The position numbers and the translations under genes were made by a program. Of a stretch of 13,317 bases of DNA, positions 1 through 6,607 are shown one piece after another (position 1 is the first letter of the stretch; each line of letters opens with the position of its first letter). The notes below the pieces were generated by a model. The model searched no databases. It was not told the DNA's origin and was given only the letters and a program-made list of their open reading frames with translations. Source of the DNA: DATJHM01 sp035493895 (lineage in GTDB: Bacteria; Chloroflexota; Ktedonobacteria; Ktedonobacterales; Ktedonobacteraceae); contig DATJHM010000320.1 in the NCBI GenBank assembly GCA_035493895.1, positions 1 through 13,317 on the forward strand, read 5' to 3'.

Positions 1-80
1 TTGTCGTGGTGTACGTGTTTATTAATCTGGCCGTAGATGTGGTGTATGCGCTGGTGGACCCGCGCGTTCGCTATAGTTAA
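1..80 (+). CDS. C-terminal fragment of DppB/OppB-family ABC transporter permease
   Basis: Reading from base 3 gives 25 residues ending at TAA 78-80: a hydrophobic stretch (VVVYVFINLAVDVVYALVD) followed by PRVRYS. The pattern NLxVDxxYAxxDPRxRY is the typical end of the DppB/OppB inner-membrane permease of peptide, nickel or sugar-type ABC importers: last TM helix, then a short cytoplasmic tail. The rest of the gene lies outside the window, so substrate and partners are unknown. No second permease (DppC) follows, so this gene is the last on its strand before the repeat element and the crotonase gene. Family call is fairly secure for such a short fragment; substrate is not assignable. Confidence 0.72.
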   Translation, partial: VVVYVFINLAVDVVYALVDPRVRYS

Positions 81-142
81 CCCTCGTAGAGGCGCGGCTG
101 GTCTGCGCCAAATACGCATCAACCGAAGAAGAGCTGAGACAT

Positions 143-314
143 GCAAGATGGCCGGTGGGGGCCGTGGACCGGCATGAAGCCCGGTCCCTACCTGTGGTGT
201 TTTGCGGCTCGTATCGTCTTTGGCAAGGGGACGCCGATGGTCCCCATCCTCGAAGAAAGGCCGAGGTAGGGACCAGGCTTTATGCCGGTCCGCGGCCCCC
301 ACCGGCCATCTCGC
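143..314. repeat. 172-bp element with 51-bp near-perfect inverted arms (MITE-like or structured RNA)
   Basis: The left arm (143-193) and right arm (264-314) are reverse complements over 51 positions with four differences; the core 48 bp (146-193 / 264-311) has three. The core starts agatggccggtgggggccg and ends with its complement. The 70-nt centre holds a smaller hairpin (GGGGAC, 7-nt loop, GTCCCC, about 227-245), and its edges (CGGC near 204, GCCG near 260) can also pair. No clear target-site duplication flanks it. The size and long terminal inverted repeats fit a MITE; a long-stem RNA is the alternative. In plus-strand RNA two of the three core differences become G-U wobbles. No believable protein is encoded inside. 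Confidence 0.75.
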
Positions 315-454
315 CCCTTAGGTTGATGTATATTGGGCGCAGTTCCTGATCAGGGCGAACTTGCTCGCTCCCCCCTCAAGCTCCCCAGACAATCACCGCA
401 ACGGATAAGCTTGCAGAAAAATTTCGCTCGCAATTGCTGAGCGTCGTTCGTTCG

Positions 455-484
455 TTGACGCTTGCGTCATGAGCGTGATACAGT
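455..484 (+). promoter_or_regulatory. Candidate sigma-70-type promoter for the crotonase gene
   Basis: TTGACG (455-460, 5/6 match to the -35 consensus), an 18-bp spacer, then TACAGT (479-484, 4/6 match to the -10). Predicted start is near 491. An AGGA at 508-511 lies 5 nt before an ATG at 517, so this promoter would serve that start as well as the one at 619. The remaining sequence from 315 to 454 shows no gene or clear site. Motif match only. Confidence 0.45.
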
Positions 485-618
485 AAAAGGCGAAGCTTAT
501 AGCTGATAGGACAAAGATGTTCTGCGTACGTCCGACCGCAAGAATTGAGGGAAATTCGCCTTTTGCCCCTTATTTTCGCAACATATTTTTAAAGGCGCTT
601 CGTATTGAGAAAGAATTC

Positions 619-1224
619 ATGCCGGATACACATATACGCTTGCACCGAGATATTCTCTGGTTGGTGCTGGACAAGCAACCACTCAATCCACTGACGGTAG
701 GGATGCTTGGACAATTGACCGCAGGCCTTCGCAAAGCGAAACAGGAGCGGCCTCGTCTGGTCGTCATAACCAGCATGGGAGAGCAGGCGTTTTGTGCAGG
801 TGTGGAGTTAGAGGAAGATGTGGAATCGCAGCGTGTAAAGCTGCTCAGGTGTGCGCAGGAGGTGGACGAGGCATTCAATGTATTACGGCAACAAAAAATC
901 GCGACGGTCGCCCTGGTTAAAGGAAAGGCTCTTGGCGCAGGCTGTGAGCTGGTGACATTTTGCGAAACGGTGATCGCTCGTGATGATGCTACATTTCGCC
1001 TTCCCACGATGCACGAAAAAATTTTCCCCTCAGCCCTCTCAGTCTACCTGCCCAAGCTTGTTGGACAGGAGACCGCAACCAGGCTCGTGCAGAGCGAAGA
1101 GACCCTCACCGCTTTGCAAGCGCAACGCCTGGGGCTGGCTCACCAGGTAATTCCCGGGAAAAGCTTTCTGAGCGATTCCGAAGAACTACTGGTGATGTTA
1201 GCGAACATCGGACCCGAGATGTAA
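619..1224 (+). CDS. Enoyl-CoA hydratase/isomerase (crotonase) family protein, short C-terminus
   Basis: The 201-residue product has the crotonase fold signatures. An opening strand IRLHRDILWLVLD is followed by NPLT. The first oxyanion segment is AFCAGVEL (residues 57-64) and the second is VKGKALGAGCEL (100-111), so E110 matches Glu144 of rat enoyl-CoA hydratase. The partner position (Glu164, in FGQPEI) is Thr130 here (FRLPTM), so simple hydratase chemistry is doubtful. The fold ends at residue 201, whereas family members are usually about 255-270 residues; the C-terminal helices are missing. I chose ATG 619 because crotonases start just before this first strand. An in-frame ATG at 517 (235 residues) has a better ribosome site (AGGA) and a promoter, so a 34-residue extension is possible. 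The last 85 bp overlap the opposing GH5 gene. A CoA-thioester role is known of the family; the substrate is unknown. Confidence 0.8.
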   Translation: MPDTHIRLHRDILWLVLDKQPLNPLTVGMLGQLTAGLRKAKQERPRLVVITSMGEQAFCAGVELEEDVESQRVKLLRCAQEVDEAFNVLRQQKIATVALVKGKALGAGCELVTFCETVIARDDATFRLPTMHEKIFPSALSVYLPKLVGQETATRLVQSEETLTALQAQRLGLAHQVIPGKSFLSDSEELLVMLANIGPEM

Positions 1225-2342
1225 CCCAGGGCCGTTGCATTAAATGGATTGAATGCCAGATCTGAGAACCGTGCTTTCAGTCCTGCCCCGAAAGCGGTCG
1301 GCGTGCCATTGTAGCTGTTAATAAGCGCAGGGAATTTCTTGCAATCGGCAACGTTCCAGGACCAGCCAAGATAGCCAACATGCATCTTATCAAGCCAATC
1401 CATCGTTTTATCGACATATCCTTGCTGACAATCATTTTCTCCAAGCTCTGCAACAATGACGGGCGCAGTTGCCAGAATCGGCTGAATGTTCTCCTGGAGA
1501 CAGGAAACGCTGGAGCATTGCGCGAAATTGTAGGCATGGAATGCGGCCATGACATTATGATCAGGGTCTTGCGGCTTGTTCTCTGTCCAATCCTTCAGAT
1601 AGTCAGCATAACCGAGCCCGCTGGTAATCAGAACATTGTTCGCTCCAGTCGCGCGGACCGTATTGACAAGGGTTTGCATGCCCGCAACTGCGAAATCGAT
1701 TTTATCGCAGGGCGCAGTGAGAGGCGCACTACTTCCCTGGAGCCAGCAGTCCCATGTATCGGGGAAAGGTTCATTGAAAAGATCGAATATAACGGAGGAG
1801 TTTCCCTTAAAGGTTGTTGCGACAGAGGTCCAGAAGGCCGGTGAATGATCGGCATCGGGCATGGCAAGCTGTTTGGTCGCCAGTGTGACGCCGGGTGCAG
1901 ACCAGTGGAGATCGAGGATCGCGATAATGTTTTTCGAGTTTAGCAAATGCACATAATCAATAATGGCTTTTTGATACGCGGGGCCAGAATATTCGGACGG
2001 AGAACCATTGATACCAAGCCAGCAATCTTCATTGAGTGGAACACGTACGGTATTAATGTGCCAGCTCGCCATCGCATCGACCGAAGCCGCATTACTGGGC
2101 CCGTCGAAAAAACCATTCCCCTGGACGCACATATATTCGGTTCCTGAGCGATTTACCCCATGAGGAATAATTGCCACATTTGAACCGTTCACAAGCTGAT
2201 TGCCTGAAATGTGCAGACCGGTGATCGCAGGCGGTATGAGGCGCACAACACGTACTGCAATCAGTGAGCCAATAACGAGAAGGCATATGATCAGAAATGA
2301 AATAATAAAAGGAAAACGAGAGCGTCGTGCTTTAGTTTTCAA
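1140..2342 (-). CDS. Membrane-anchored GH5-family glycoside hydrolase (cellulase-like)
   Basis: The 400-residue protein has a basic N-terminus, one hydrophobic segment (about residues 11-33: anchor or uncleaved signal) and a (beta/alpha)8 GH5 catalytic domain (about 50-363). Visible landmarks are VNRSGTEY (63-70), INTVRVPLNEDCW (96-108), ILDLHW (142-147), the acid/base E191 in DLFNEP, H269/Y271 in AFHAYNF, the nucleophile E299 in VAELGEN, and W327 in GWSWN. All GH5 catalytic residues are present, so an active beta-glycanase outside the membrane is likely; cellulose, mannan or another glucan cannot be chosen. The start is TTG at 2342-2340: an in-frame TAG lies two codons upstream and AGGAAAAGG precedes it by about 10 nt. 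Residues after about 363 look non-conserved and are the antisense of the crotonase gene. Confidence 0.88.
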   Translation of the reverse strand: MKTKARRSRFPFIISFLIICLLVIGSLIAVRVVRLIPPAITGLHISGNQLVNGSNVAIIPHGVNRSGTEYMCVQGNGFFDGPSNAASVDAMASWHINTVRVPLNEDCWLGINGSPSEYSGPAYQKAIIDYVHLLNSKNIIAILDLHWSAPGVTLATKQLAMPDADHSPAFWTSVATTFKGNSSVIFDLFNEPFPDTWDCWLQGSSAPLTAPCDKIDFAVAGMQTLVNTVRATGANNVLITSGLGYADYLKDWTENKPQDPDHNVMAAFHAYNFAQCSSVSCLQENIQPILATAPVIVAELGENDCQQGYVDKTMDWLDKMHVGYLGWSWNVADCKKFPALINSYNGTPTAFGAGLKARFSDLAFNPFNATALGYISGPMFANITSSSSESLRKLFPGITW

Positions 2343-2414
2343 TGTCTATGCACCTTTTCCTATTTACATCTATACGAGAACAGCTATAAAGGAGAACAGT
2401 TGAGTGACAGGGGT

Positions 2415-2465
2415 ATTGTACCATCTCCACTGTTGTTACAGAACAATTCCGATCTCTACAGAGAT
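2415..2465 (-). promoter_or_regulatory. Possible GH5 promoter and upstream palindrome
   Basis: On the minus strand a TACAAT (2420-2415) could be a -10 with a leader of about 65 nt to the TTG start, but no good -35 is visible. Upstream of it lies a small perfect inverted repeat, ATCTCT-AC-AGAGAT (2452-2465), in a position where a regulator could bind. Both are suggestive only. Confidence 0.25.
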
Positions 2466-2526
2466 TAAATTCCTATGAGAAAAGCGGATAGAATGCCGAT
2501 GGCGTGCGCATGGCGAGAATAGACGG

Positions 2527-2563
2527 AAAAAGGGATGAATCACAAATCGGCGATTCATCCCTC
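2527..2563 (-). terminator. Rho-independent terminator of the pstS-HAMP unit
   Basis: Perfect 11-bp inverted repeat (AGGGATGAATC 2531-2541 and GATTCATCCCT 2552-2562) with a 10-nt loop. Read on the minus strand the stem is followed at once by TTTTT (2531-2527). It starts about 20 bp after the stop codon of the HAMP gene, the classic place for an intrinsic terminator. Confidence 0.88.
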
Positions 2564-2581
2564 TCTTGTCCGTAGATCAGG

Positions 2582-4624
2582 CTAGCGGTAAGGTCTCAGT
2601 GGCGAACTATTCTCTGCTATGCCGGGAAGCGGCGCTGATCTATTGGTTGTGCCCGCGAGACTATTCTGTGGATTGGAGCCGAACGGCACTGCATACTGGC
2701 TGTTCAGTGGATCGATGACAAGACCAGGATCATTGGTATCCAGCTGGAATGAGACGACGGCTGCGCGCATCTCCTGGGTAAGGGCTGTAAGCTTGCGGGC
2801 GAGAGCAATAATATCGTTGGCAAGACCCTGCCCCTGACGTATCAGTTCCGGTGATACATCTTTCGTGCGCTGCATTGCACTATGATCCGTCGATATAGTT
2901 CTGCTTGTAAGCAGCGAATTGTTCAATTGGGTCAGACTATTGTCCAGCTCAAGCAGATCGCTTGCCGCGCTACGCTGCGTGCCCTGGAGATCCAGCGTGA
3001 GGCGCTGTAACATCGTTTCGAGTGTGCGCAATTCTTGCACATGCACCTGCGCGAGACTGCCGCTGGGGGTACGCATGGTTTCTGGATTCTGAGTTGGCAT
3101 CGCGCGAATCAGTTTGTTCGCGGTCTGTGAGATCTGCTCGGTCAGGCCGGAAATTGCGCGAATATGCCGTGCAAACCCTTCGCTGTTATTCAATTTTTGT
3201 AGACGTTCACGTGAGCTCTGTATATTTTGCAGAAGATCCTTGTCGTGGAGCGCAACGGAATTGCTATGCTCGCCACTCTCCATGCGCGGTCTTGCACTTG
3301 AGGCCAGCGAAACCGGATTCTGCCCGCTGGGAAATGTGGCGGAAGAAGGCATGTTCAGTGTGATCGCGAAGTTCTCTGCGCGTTCAAGCTCTTGACGGGA
3401 GATCACCTCAACCTGTTCAATTGTCGTTTGCGTGCGCAGGACGAACCGGCGGAAGCGACCTACGGTGAAATTGAAGGCATTTGCTAGCATACCGATCGGA
3501 TCATTGCCTACGGGCGCGTTGATACGCAGATCGCCCGCACTGACCACGCGCATATCCGTGAAGAGATGTTCTGCGGCGTTCGTAAGGGCGTCGCGCTGGT
3601 GGCGCGTCTCCTCGACCAGACCGACGATGGCGTCAAGCATGGCGTTGATCGAAGCCGAGACATCCGCGATTTCGTCACGTCCAACTGCCGCGACACGCGC
3701 ATCAAGCTGACCATTTTCGACCAGACGCGTCACCCGTCGTAGCTGTTTCAGGCGCTTTACCAATGTGCCCGAAATGAGCCAGCCAACAAGCGCGATGAGC
3801 AAGAATGCCAGAATAGAACCCATGATCGTCGTGATAATTTGCTGCTGTTCTTCAATGTTGGCGGCATCATGGATAGATAGGGCAAGATGTTGATCGAACT
3901 GAATAAGAGAGCGCATTGCGCTTTGCGCATCTGCATTGGTCGGTTCTGCCTGCACGCGGAGCAATGCCTGTGCATCGGCATACTGGTGGTTGGCGATATC
4001 CTTGAGAATCTGATTTTGCGCGGCCTGATAGATATCCCAGGTACGTAGCGTACTGGCTGCAAGTGTACGTTGCTGGCTGATTTGATCACTGTGATTGCCC
4101 TCAGCGAGCAGTGCGACCTCATCGGGATGTTTTTCGACGAGGCTGGAGGCAAAATATGTGTTCAAAACCTGGTTATAGCGGTTGCTTAAATCCAGAACCG
4201 CATGTTGATCGCTCGTGAGTGTCTCTTGCGAAGTCTGTTGCGTCGCCACGGTCAGAATAGTATCCATCTCGGTATTCATAAGTTGGAGAAAGTTCGCGCC
4301 AGTGTTCAGAGACGTGTTCGTCTGCAAAAGATTCTGGTAGAAATCGGATTGGCGACTGAGCGATTGCGAGCGCAGTGCGCCAATCAGACCCGCCGCTAAT
4401 GTGGCAATTAACGCTGCAAGCAGAAAGCCCAGCGTCAGGCGACCGCCAATCGGAAGGTCAAGGAGGAGATTGCCACTACGTCGCAAGCTGGCGCGAATGC
4501 GTACCTGCGAGGCACGATTGTTCCCGGCTGGAGATGGATCGGAATTGCGTAGCGGGTTCTGTGACGAAACAGGTCTGCTAGAAGAGAATTTAGAGAAGCT
4601 CACGGCGTATTGCCTCGCTTTCAT
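2582..4624 (-). CDS. Two-TM HAMP-domain receptor-like protein without recognisable output domain
   Basis: The 680-residue protein has a polar Ser-rich N-terminus (1-50), TM1 (about 64-84), a helical extracytoplasmic region (85-262) like a four-helix-bundle chemoreceptor sensor, and TM2 (about 264-286). A HAMP domain follows (288-340, with VENGQLDARVAAVGRDEIADVSASINAMLD), then a second HAMP-like unit (350-395, VVSAGDLRINAPVGNDPIGMLANAFN). A helical and Ser/Asn-rich C-terminus (396-680) ends its coiled part with LTQEMRAAVVSFQLD, which resembles the tail of PilJ/MCP-type receptors. I see no histidine kinase, GGDEF or PP2C domain, and no MCP hairpin tip. It follows pstS with a 35-bp overlap. There is no strong ribosome site at ATG 4624; GTG 4603, preceded by GAGG, is an alternative start. 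It likely signals through protein contacts; the partner is unknown. Confidence 0.85.
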   Translation of the reverse strand: MKARQYAVSFSKFSSSRPVSSQNPLRNSDPSPAGNNRASQVRIRASLRRSGNLLLDLPIGGRLTLGFLLAALIATLAAGLIGALRSQSLSRQSDFYQNLLQTNTSLNTGANFLQLMNTEMDTILTVATQQTSQETLTSDQHAVLDLSNRYNQVLNTYFASSLVEKHPDEVALLAEGNHSDQISQQRTLAASTLRTWDIYQAAQNQILKDIANHQYADAQALLRVQAEPTNADAQSAMRSLIQFDQHLALSIHDAANIEEQQQIITTIMGSILAFLLIALVGWLISGTLVKRLKQLRRVTRLVENGQLDARVAAVGRDEIADVSASINAMLDAIVGLVEETRHQRDALTNAAEHLFTDMRVVSAGDLRINAPVGNDPIGMLANAFNFTVGRFRRFVLRTQTTIEQVEVISRQELERAENFAITLNMPSSATFPSGQNPVSLASSARPRMESGEHSNSVALHDKDLLQNIQSSRERLQKLNNSEGFARHIRAISGLTEQISQTANKLIRAMPTQNPETMRTPSGSLAQVHVQELRTLETMLQRLTLDLQGTQRSAASDLLELDNSLTQLNNSLLTSRTISTDHSAMQRTKDVSPELIRQGQGLANDIIALARKLTALTQEMRAAVVSFQLDTNDPGLVIDPLNSQYAVPFGSNPQNSLAGTTNRSAPLPGIAENSSPLRPYR

Positions 4625-5603
4625 CGTGCGCGATCATGGGAAGGGTACGTGGATCAGTACTCAAATGGGTACTACCAGCGGCGGCTGTAGAGCCGACAGA
4701 CGGTAATTTCATGCTCCCAATGGGGATATACCCTAACTTTTGCGCTAACTGTTGGACTTGAGGTGTAAGCATAAAATCAAGATAGGCGTTAATGGCCGCA
4801 TTGTCATCGCCCATGGTATACATATGCTCGTAACCCCAGAAGCTATAGGTTCCATTGGAAATAGCATTGACGGTTGGTTGTTGCTGATTGAGCGCTATCG
4901 TATGCACGCTGGAATTGGCAACGGAAAGCGCGAGATAGCCAATGGCCCCTGGCGTTTTAGCAACCCGGCTGAGCACTTCAACTGAAGAGTCGGTATTAAG
5001 CGGCTTGTAGCGTTCGTCTCGACCTCCGAGCACGTATTTGCGGAATGTATCGCGTGTGCCAGAGGTGCTAGGGCGAACGACAGGGACAATGGGGATATCC
5101 GGTCCACCCAGCTGTGCCCAGTTCGTATATATACCGGTCGAAAATATATCGATCACCTGTTGTGGCGTAAGCGAAGGAAGCGAAATATCAGGGTTGACGA
5201 TCATCGCAAAAGGAATGACGCAGACAATGTGATCCGTAAGATTGGGATCGGGATACAGCGCGGGGTCGGCATAAATGTCGGAGGTGCCAATATTGATCTT
5301 GTTGCTGGTAACTTCTTGTAATCCCTTAATACTACCGATGCCCTGGACCTCAATATGCACATTGGGATGCAGTTTCTGAAAGAGCGTGGCCGCCTGTGCT
5401 GCCAGTGGCTGTAGGGCCGTGGAACCGGCGATCGTAATATGACCACTCAAATTAGTGGTTGTACTGTTTCCAGGGAGCGTACATGCAGAGCAGAGAATCG
5501 TCATGAATAAGCCTGCAAAGAGCATCTGGAGAGAGCGCCTTCGTAATCGCGGATTGTATCGTTTCTTCCTTCTCTCCCGCGAGAGAAGTCGATCGTGGAG
5601 CAT
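4590..5603 (-). CDS. pstS: PstS-like phosphate ABC transporter substrate-binding lipoprotein
   Basis: The 337-residue protein starts with a long basic n-region (1-26) and a hydrophobic core (27-40) ending CSAC, so C41 is the likely lipidated cysteine, although the -3 residue is Cys rather than Leu. The type-2 periplasmic-binding fold follows, with PstS landmarks: AGSTALQPLA (59-68), GIGSIKGLQ (88-96), GTSD (106-109), NWAQLGG (161-167) and RPSTSGTRDTF (177-187), the oxyanion-binding region. A tail of about 38 residues after GYIPIGSMKLP is extra. The ATG at 5603 has AAGGA 8 nt upstream. Earlier in-frame starts (TTG 5699, ATG 5696) would put non-signal-like sequence in front and sit almost at the predicted transcript start. 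No pstC, pstA, pstB or phoU is present in the window, so it may sense or scavenge rather than belong to a local transporter operon. The ligand is inferred from the family. Confidence 0.85.
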   Translation of the reverse strand: MLHDRLLSRERRKKRYNPRLRRRSLQMLFAGLFMTILCSACTLPGNSTTTNLSGHITIAGSTALQPLAAQAATLFQKLHPNVHIEVQGIGSIKGLQEVTSNKINIGTSDIYADPALYPDPNLTDHIVCVIPFAMIVNPDISLPSLTPQQVIDIFSTGIYTNWAQLGGPDIPIVPVVRPSTSGTRDTFRKYVLGGRDERYKPLNTDSSVEVLSRVAKTPGAIGYLALSVANSSVHTIALNQQQPTVNAISNGTYSFWGYEHMYTMGDDNAAINAYLDFMLTPQVQQLAQKLGYIPIGSMKLPSVGSTAAAGSTHLSTDPRTLPMIAHDESEAIRRELL

Positions 5604-5710
5604 AACCTGAGTCCTTTGTGTTACTATCCAGCCTTCGAGCGTCGTAAAAAGCCAGTTGTAGATCGTACGAGAATCCACAATAAAAATGGCATTCATCAAT
5701 CTCCAAAAAG

Positions 5711-5743
5711 ATTATGCCTGAAGTATTTTAAGTGATTGTTAAG
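5711..5743 (-). promoter_or_regulatory. Pho-box-like direct repeats and -10 element upstream of pstS
   Basis: On the minus strand CTTAACA (5743-5737), ATCA, CTTAAAA (5732-5726) form 7-bp direct repeats with an 11-bp period and a 4-bp AT-rich spacer, the layout of PhoB/PhoP boxes. Nine bp further down is CATAAT (5716-5711, 5/6 match to a -10), and no good -35 exists, as expected for an activated promoter. The leader to ATG 5603 would be about 100 nt. The sequence TTAACA also fits the Gram-positive PhoP half-site TT(A/T)ACA. Confidence 0.55.
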
Positions 5744-5800
5744 ATTAGTACATTGTGGCTAGCGCGTTGTAAAAAAGCATTTATTGATTGGGGGTAGAAA

Positions 5801-5830
5801 TGAACATAGAAAAAAACAACGTTTTATAAT
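5801..5830 (+). promoter_or_regulatory. Candidate promoter of the lipoprotein gene
   Basis: A perfect TATAAT (5825-5830) with a weak -35 (TGAACA 5801-5806) at 18 bp. The leader would be about 90 nt and ends with GAGGAG (5915-5920), 9 nt before ATG 5930. Together with the Pho-box-like site this accounts for most of the divergent region 5604-5929; nothing else is evident there. Confidence 0.5.
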
Positions 5831-5929
5831 AAGACAGGGGGACCTGGGAACTTTTGGCAGGGAAAGGACGTCAATATGGTAGAAGGAGGGGTGTAAGCGT
5901 AGAAAGTTTAAAAAGAGGAGTAGGCATTT

Positions 5930-6466
5930 ATGAATAAGCATCATGGAAAAGGCTTCACGTGGCAGACATTTGGGGCAATAGTGTTCTCGTTTGGGCTGGC
6001 TATTATGCTGGCCGCATGTGGTCAGGGGGCTGATGGTCCGGGATCACCCAATGGAAATAATGCGCCTACTGCGCAACCAGCACCCTCATCTACCACCGTT
6101 AACGGAAGTAACGTTGCCAGTGGCTGCCCCAGCAATGTGGTTATGACGAACATCCCAACGAAGGCGAACGTAACAATACAAGAAAGTATGGCCAAAGACA
6201 ATATCGTTGCGCATATGGGCGATATTGTTGAAGTGCGTTTACCCTTCGGACAGAAATGGAGTGGTCCAACGGCCTCGCAGGGCGTTTTACAAATTCAGGA
6301 CCCGGCCGGGTATGCATTGCAGTCCGATCATGTTTGTATCTGGCGCTTCCAGGCGAAGGGAAGCGGTTTAACGCCATTGAATTTCACCGGACGGGCGATT
6401 TGTACTCCTGGCAAAATGTGCCCTCTCTATGTCCAGAGCATCTCTTTTAACGTCAATGTGCAATAA
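5930..6466 (+). CDS. Secreted lipoprotein, beta-rich C-terminal domain, function unknown
   Basis: The 178-residue protein has a lipoprotein signal peptide: a basic start, a hydrophobic core and the lipobox LAAC, so C30 is lipidated. A Gly/Pro/Ser/Thr-rich linker (31-62) follows, then a domain of about 110 residues rich in beta-strand patterns (NVTIQES, GDIVEVRLP, GVLQIQDPAGYAL, CIWRFQAKGSGLTPLNFTGR, YVQSISFNVNV). Four cysteines (C66, C136, C158, C164) could form two disulfides. The alternating pattern and the closing 'G-L-T-x-L-x-F-x-G-R' to 'F-x-V-x-V' faintly recall chagasin-type (I42) immunoglobulin-like inhibitors, but the NPTTGY and RPW motifs are absent, so I do not assign that. It is monocistronic, divergent from pstS, with a strong GAGGAG ribosome site. 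Surface location is well supported; function is not. Confidence 0.82.
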   Translation: MNKHHGKGFTWQTFGAIVFSFGLAIMLAACGQGADGPGSPNGNNAPTAQPAPSSTTVNGSNVASGCPSNVVMTNIPTKANVTIQESMAKDNIVAHMGDIVEVRLPFGQKWSGPTASQGVLQIQDPAGYALQSDHVCIWRFQAKGSGLTPLNFTGRAICTPGKMCPLYVQSISFNVNVQ

Positions 6467-6498
6467 CCGACTGCAAAGGTCGCATGCGTAACGAATCT

Positions 6499-6522
6499 GG
6501 CTCGTGCGTGAGCCTGCTCTTT
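6499..6522 (+). terminator. Weak intrinsic terminator after the lipoprotein gene
   Basis: GGCTC (6499-6503), a 6-nt loop, GAGCC (6510-6514), then tgctctttta. The stem is only 5 bp but the T-rich tail is in the right place, 33 bp after the stop codon. Confidence 0.45.
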
Positions 6523-6554
6523 TATCACCCCAACCCTGGGTAACAAACAGAGAA

Positions 6555-6597
6555 AACAGAAGGCTCGTTCTCTTTCGCTGAGAACGAGCCTTCTGTT
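6555..6597 (-). terminator. Strong hairpin terminator downstream of ftsH, probably bidirectional
   Basis: A perfect 18-bp stem (6555-6572 with 6580-6597) and a 7-nt loop TTTCGCT. On the minus strand it begins 11 bp after the ftsH stop codon and is followed by a T-rich run (TTTTCTCTGTTTGTT). It also lies between the two converging genes, so it can shield either from read-through. Confidence 0.85.
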
Positions 6598-6607
6598 AGA
6601 ATCTTGT

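Noticed and set aside
155..349. 64-codon frame through the inverted-repeat element
   Set aside because: The codons mirror the palindrome and there is no ribosome site, so it is not a credible gene.
570..1007. Minus-strand open frame antisense to the crotonase gene
   Set aside because: The composition is Ser/Arg/Cys-rich with no recognisable motif, and the opposite strand has a clear crotonase signature.
5601..5699. N-terminal extension of PstS from TTG 5699 or ATG 5696
   Set aside because: It would sit within a few bases of the predicted transcript start and put 31-32 non-signal-like residues before the signal peptide; ATG 5603 has AAGGA at 8 nt.
5930..6466. Chagasin-type (I42) protease inhibitor
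   Set aside because: The strand pattern is loosely similar but the conserved NPTTGY, GxGG and RPW loops are absent.
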